A stretch of DNA of 14,738 bases, taken from the NCBI GenBank assembly GCA_037447235.1, contig JBBIHC010000015.1, positions 1 to 14,738 of the forward strand, written 5' to 3'. Under the pieces are notes generated by a model. The model worked only from the letters and a program-made list of their open reading frames with translations. It made no database searches and was not told the DNA's origin. A program made the translations under genes and the position numbers. Positions 12,421-14,738 of the stretch are shown in pieces (position 1 is the stretch's first letter; the number at the start of each line of letters is the position of its first letter). This stretch comes from JAVZJR01 sp037447235. Lineage in GTDB: Archaea > Micrarchaeota > Micrarchaeia > Anstonellales > Bilamarchaeaceae.

Positions 12421-12794
12421 TTTTTGCTCTCCTGCGCTTCCTGCACGCTTTCTTTTTTCTCGCTGGTTTTTTTCTCTTCGTCCTTCTTTTCCACGGCCGG
12501 AGCCTTCTTCTCTTCTGCCTTCTTTTCTTCAATCTTTTCGTCGTGCAGATACGCTCTCGCGATGCCGTCCTCCTTCACGAGCCTTATCTTGACGTGCCTG
12601 GGCGGTTTTTTCCTTCCCCTTGCCCAGACATACTGGTTGAGCCTGCTGCTCAACCTTATGCTTTGCCCTTCAACCTTTGCGTGCCTTTTTACGAATTCCC
12701 GCAAAAGGGTTACTGCCCTCCTGGCCGCCTTTACCCGCGTGGTAAGGTAGGCATCGCCCAAAGGCACATTATAAACGCGCTCAACCTTTTCCAT
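12417..12794 (-). CDS. rpl31e: 50S ribosomal protein L31e with charged C-terminal extension
   Basis: The first 82 residues are a complete L31e: ERVYNVPLGDAYLTTRVKAARRAVTLLREFVKRH and the IRLSSRLNQYVWARGRKKPPRHVKIRL core. Residues from about 85 to 125 are a low-complexity Lys/Glu/Ala tail (for example EEKKAEEKKAP), not usual for the family, which is mostly 80-95 residues. I chose ATG 12794 for its spacing from the GGAG site; ATG 12800, overlapping the L39e stop as TGATG, would add two residues. It lies between L39e and aIF6, the standard order. Confidence 0.93.
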   Translation of the reverse strand: MEKVERVYNVPLGDAYLTTRVKAARRAVTLLREFVKRHAKVEGQSIRLSSRLNQYVWARGRKKPPRHVKIRLVKEDGIARAYLHDEKIEEKKAEEKKAPAVEKKDEEKKTSEKKESVQEAQESKK

Positions 12795-12799
12795 AATCA

Positions 12800-12961
12800 T
12801 CACTCCTCTTTTATCCTGAGCTTGTCTGTCCTCCAGTCCCTCCTGTAGGGATTGTAGGAAACTTTCCTTGCTGTTTTCAGCATCACAAATGCCGGAATTC
12901 TCCTGTTCTTTCTTGCAGCCTTTGCAAGTATTTTCTTTTTTTGCAGAGACTTCTTGCCCAT
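12800..12961 (-). CDS. rpl39e: 50S ribosomal protein L39e
   Basis: A 53-residue very basic protein that lines the exit tunnel of the large subunit. The sequence MGKKSLQKKKILAKAARKNR, then IPAFVMLKT and RRDWR, matches L39e throughout. The final eight or so residues (DKLRIKEE) run slightly past the usual end. GGTGGTG stands ahead of the ATG. Its TGA overlaps one candidate L31e start. It follows the PDCD5-like gene by ten bases. Confidence 0.95.
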   Translation of the reverse strand: MGKKSLQKKKILAKAARKNRRIPAFVMLKTARKVSYNPYRRDWRTDKLRIKEE

Positions 12962-12970
12962 AAACACCAC

Positions 12971-13312
12971 CTATTTTTTTATAAACGTTATCCGCGATTC
13001 CTTTTCGCTCTGCTGCCGCAAGGCATTCAAAATATAAAGGACTTCGGCGTCTGTCAGCTTTCGTCCCGCCCTTCTGGCTATTATTATCGCCTGCCTCGCC
13101 GCAGCCATATAAAGCTGCTCGTTGCTGAATGAAACATTATTCAGCCGCTCGTACGCGTCGCCCTCAAGCACCTGCCTGAGGGCGCTCTTAAGGCCTTCCT
13201 TAAGTTTTTTCTGCTCGGCGGCCTTTCTCTGGTATTCCAGCATCTTTTTTTGTTTTATCTCTTCTGCGGAGCCGCTCTCTTCACTGCCCTCTTCTTCCCG
13301 CATCTTACTCAC
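12971..13312 (-). CDS. PDCD5/TFAR19 family DNA-binding protein
   Basis: A 113-residue protein of the PDCD5 family, small archaeal proteins of three-helix core reported to bind DNA. The acidic N-terminal arm (REEEGSEESGSAEEIKQKK) leads to a long helix with YQRKAAEQKKLKE and the core LRQVLEGDAYERLNNVSF and AARQAIIIARRAGRKLTDAEVLYIL. It lies directly after S19e and before L39e, the common archaeal arrangement. GTG 13312 is taken as start; ATG 13303, three codons on, is equally possible. It ends in TAG. Confidence 0.9.
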   Translation of the reverse strand: MSKMREEEGSEESGSAEEIKQKKMLEYQRKAAEQKKLKEGLKSALRQVLEGDAYERLNNVSFSNEQLYMAAARQAIIIARRAGRKLTDAEVLYILNALRQQSEKESRITFIKK

Positions 13313-13315
13313 GCG

Positions 13316-13729
13316 TCACTTCCCTGAGATTTCCTTCGCCGCTGAATCAAGAAGCTTCCTTCCTGCCGCGCTCAGCGACCTCCCTGTTTTGTCCTTCCTG
13401 AGCAGACCTGCTTTTTCAAGCTCCTGCATCGCTTTTCTTATTGTCGAACCGCCTGCCCGCCTGTGGACCTGCGGCTTGACGCCCCGGCTCCTTCTTCCGC
13501 CGTAATGCGTCCTCAGCCTGTTCGTGCCGATAGTGCCGCGGACATATGCCTGCCTCAAAACCGAAGCGCAGCGCATATGCCAGAAATCCGGCTGCTCCGG
13601 CGGCCTCTCGTTATGTGACCCTGTTTTCACCAGCCCGACAAAAGCCGGCTTGTTTATCTTCATGCCCTTCAGTTTTTCCGCTACCTTGCCTATGAGGGCA
13701 TTTGCATCCACATCAAGTGCAGTTACCAT
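13316..13729 (-). CDS. rps19e: 30S ribosomal protein S19e
   Basis: A 137-residue winged-helix protein of the small subunit. It has the N-terminal VTALDVDANALIGKVAEKL, the basic LVKTGSHNERPPEQPDFWHMRCASVLRQ region (36-63), YGGRRSRGVKPQVHRRAGGS and the recognition-helix part RKAMQELEKAGLL. Some 10 residues shorter than many archaeal forms, with a compact loop after the first helix. I chose ATG 13729 over a GTG at 13738 because AGAGGTG sits at the right distance and the protein then begins MVT as in the family. It is first in the ribosomal operon. Confidence 0.95.
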   Translation of the reverse strand: MVTALDVDANALIGKVAEKLKGMKINKPAFVGLVKTGSHNERPPEQPDFWHMRCASVLRQAYVRGTIGTNRLRTHYGGRRSRGVKPQVHRRAGGSTIRKAMQELEKAGLLRKDKTGRSLSAAGRKLLDSAAKEISGK

Positions 13730-13821
13730 ATGACACACCTCTGCCGAACCAAAAAACCTTAAAGACTACGCGCCGTTTTCACGGCTCTGAATTCTGGCGT
13801 TTTCATTTATTCTGCGTTTAA

Positions 13822-13829
13822 TATTTAAA
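13822..13829 (-). promoter_or_regulatory. Candidate box A promoter for the S19e operon
   Basis: TTTAAATA on the minus strand within CATTTAAATATTAAACG. A start about 25 bases downstream (near 13798) leaves a leader of roughly 70 bases before the S19e ATG. The octamer is identical to the one before the 13906 gene. Confidence 0.5.
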
Positions 13830-13885
13830 TGTTTGTATTACACCGCGGGCCGGCAAGCCAGTTTCAGGCTGATTGTAGGGAGAGC

Positions 13886-13915
13886 AAAAAAGGGATGAGG
13901 CGAAGCTAAGCTTCG
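13886..13915 (-). terminator. Hairpin and T6 terminator after the 154-residue gene
   Basis: On the minus strand CGAAGC-TTA-GCTTCG spans the TAG stop, then after nine bases a run of six T follows (13886-13891). It looks like a terminator that separates this gene from the S19e operon, although the space between stem and T-run is longer than in bacterial forms. Confidence 0.45.
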
Positions 13916-14370
13916 GCATCGAGTCTTGAGGCGAACGCAACGACTTCCGTCTTCTCATTAAGCAGGGCGATGTCGGAAATGTCCCCTTTGCAGTCAAAGC
14001 TTATTTTGAAAGAGTGGAATTCCGGGAGCGGAACGCGGGCGGGCTGACTTTCGCAATCTATTAGGGGGACAAACGCGGCCATCAGCTCCAAATAGCTTTC
14101 AAGGAAAATGGCGGTAAAAACAGATACCGCTTCCTTTTTTTTCTCAATAAACAATCTTGAATCGTAAACAAATGCCTGTTGCGCGTTCACATCGCCGATG
14201 CGCGCAATGACCTTCCCGTTTTCGTAAATGCACAATTCGTCTCCTTTCAGCCCTATCCTTTTTCCTTTCTCCCTTATCTCCTCGTCCAGCGTTTCAATCA
14301 TCAAGGCAAGTTTTTTGCTGACGCCCTTTTTTACAAGTTGCTCAGAAAGCTTTTTTTCTATCTGTGTCAT
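13906..14370 (-). CDS. Unrecognised 154-residue protein
   Basis: I do not recognise this protein. Residues 1-45 are charged and look helical (EKKLSEQLVKKGVSKKLALM), with possible short beta strands from 46 (LCIYENGKVIARIGDV). An amphipathic or buried helix follows at about 82-105 (VSVFTAIFLESYLELMAAFV), and then more strands (FHSFKISFDCKGDISDIALL). There are no membrane segments or metal motifs beyond two scattered cysteines. A strict TTTAAATA box A ends 24 bases before the ATG and no ribosome binding site is seen, so the message is probably leaderless. A hairpin and T-run end it. It is first upstream of the S19e operon but separately transcribed. Being promoter-framed and open throughout supports a real gene. 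Confidence 0.7.
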   Translation of the reverse strand: MTQIEKKLSEQLVKKGVSKKLALMIETLDEEIREKGKRIGLKGDELCIYENGKVIARIGDVNAQQAFVYDSRLFIEKKKEAVSVFTAIFLESYLELMAAFVPLIDCESQPARVPLPEFHSFKISFDCKGDISDIALLNEKTEVVAFASRLDAEA

Positions 14371-14393
14371 AAGTTAGTTTTAAGTGTAATTAA

Positions 14394-14401
14394 TATTTAA
14401 A
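14394..14401 (-). promoter_or_regulatory. Box A promoter of the 154-residue gene
   Basis: TTTAAATA on the minus strand, 24 bases ahead of the ATG at 14370. The expected start falls at or just before the ATG, which implies a leaderless transcript and agrees with the absence of a GGTG-type site. Confidence 0.55.
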
Positions 14402-14408
14402 ACGTTTC

Positions 14409-14478
14409 GGTTGGCAGAAAATTGCTAGTTAGAAAATTTTTCCAGCAACCAGAAAAAATCTTGCAAGCAAAGCCAACC
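14409..14478. other. 70-base inverted-repeat region, possible structured RNA
   Basis: GGTTGGC at 14409-14415 is the exact complement of GCCAACC at 14472-14478. Inside, TTGCT and AGCAA give a second short pairing, and CTTGCAAG is a palindrome. The rest of the interior is A/T-rich. It has no tRNA T-loop or anticodon arm and no clear C/D or H/ACA boxes, so no RNA class is assigned. The left arm lies about 10 bases upstream of the promoter at 14394-14401. Confidence 0.3.
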
Positions 14479-14573
14479 ATCCAGAGTGCGCGAAAGCCTC
14501 CTAATACTGCTTATCGTAGAAATGCATCCGCTTAAAATACAGAGGAAACCATTAGCTGGGGTTTGGGCGGCCG

Positions 14574-14595
14574 AAAGAACGGCGAACCGTTCTTT
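14574..14595. repeat. Perfect 9-bp hairpin, loop CGAA
   Basis: AAAGAACGG, loop CGAA, CCGTTCTTT. Three more pairs (GCC-like arms) can form outside one mismatch. It stands seven bases from the next hairpin. Confidence 0.8.
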
Positions 14596-14601
14596 GGGCG
14601 C

Positions 14602-14625
14602 TCAGGAACGACGATTCGTTCCTGA
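14602..14625. repeat. Perfect 10-bp hairpin, loop CGAT
   Basis: TCAGGAACGA, loop CGAT, TCGTTCCTGA. Stem core and loop resemble the hairpin at 14574-14595 (GAACG stem, loop beginning CGA), so they may be related units. The 54-bp repeat begins two bases later. Confidence 0.8.
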
Positions 14626-14626
14626 C

Positions 14627-14680
14627 GTGACGGACTAAGGGGGCGCTGAGAATTACCGGAGCAGCCCCCTTGGGCTGTCA
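14627..14680 (+). repeat. 54-bp direct repeat, copy 2
   Basis: Identical at all 54 positions to bases 1-54. In this copy the next base (C14681) extends the stem by one more pair with G14627. It is third in a row of three hairpins, with no gene directly beside it. The two copies share no further sequence to the right. Confidence 0.92.
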
Positions 14681-14738
14681 CACGGAACGAGCGTCCAGTT
14701 ATGTTAGAATACATTAGAGGGAATTGTGCGAACGAAGT

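Larger units (their letters stand above)
14371..14738. other. 368-base non-coding stretch with hairpin cluster
   Basis: No credible gene lies between the ATG at 14370 and the end of the window. The stretch holds the promoter of the 154-residue gene, the inverted repeat at 14409-14478, two tetraloop hairpins (14574-14595, 14602-14625) and the second copy of the 54-bp repeat. GGAACGA occurs in the second hairpin and again at 14684-14690. The only long open frame here (14532-14714, minus) crosses the hairpins, has no recognisable features and is rejected. Confidence 0.7.

Noticed and set aside
14574..14690. Insertion sequence end or integron attC site
   Set aside because: No transposase or integrase is in the window and the core RYYYAAC/GTTRRRY boxes are not convincing.
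14532..14714. Minus-strand open frame of 60 residues
   Set aside because: It crosses the two hairpins and the repeat, has low-complexity composition and no ribosome binding site or family features.

Overview
The window is archaeal, most likely from a DPANN-type lineage (Diapherotrites/Micrarchaeota-like is my guess; the phylum is not proven here). The evidence is a full set of archaea-specific genes in their classical order: S19e, PDCD5-like protein, L39e, L31e, aIF6, LX, prefoldin alpha, FtsY, then exosome Rrp4-Rrp41-Rrp42, L37Ae, an Rpo12-like protein, a Brix protein, KEOPS Pcc1, prefoldin beta and a DHH phosphoesterase. Ribosome binding sites are mostly GAGGTGA-like, and AT-rich box A elements such as TTTAAATA precede transcription units. 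All but one gene lie on the minus strand, so the window reads biologically from right to left.

Layout from right to left. 14371-14738 is non-coding and holds a cluster of strong hairpins, including one copy of a 54-bp exact direct repeat whose other copy is bases 1-54. 13906-14370 is an unrecognised 154-residue gene with its own promoter and terminator. 13729 down to 9960 is the ribosomal protein/aIF6/prefoldin/FtsY operon. 9834 down to 5394 is the exosome-L37Ae-Rpo12-Brix-Pcc1 block followed by prefoldin beta and the DHH protein. 5341 down to 3088 is a tightly overlapping trio: amino-acid dehydrogenase, GMP synthase glutaminase subunit and wybutosine enzyme Taw3. 3077 back to 2202 is the only plus-strand gene, a HEAT-repeat lipoprotein split by an in-frame TAG. 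2093 down to 1422 holds a small Lys-tailed protein and Alba. 1372 down to 55 holds a DUF92 membrane protein and a sugar nucleotidyltransferase.

Most genes serve information processing: ribosome subunits and 60S-type maturation (aIF6, Brix), RNA decay (exosome, DHH protein), chaperoning (both prefoldin subunits are present), membrane targeting (FtsY), tRNA modification (Pcc1 of KEOPS, Taw3) and chromatin (Alba). Start and stop codons overlap by 1 to 29 bases at many junctions, which implies translational coupling.

The most unusual points are: (1) the small gene at 7270-7407 sits in the Rpo12 slot and keeps the Rpo12 C-terminal tail but has no cysteine at all; (2) the Brix protein is only half the usual length and overlaps pcc1 by 29 bases; (3) the amber codon in the HEAT lipoprotein falls at a position that is Trp in two sister repeats; (4) the 54-bp repeat folds into a long hairpin and lies beside two other near-perfect hairpins.
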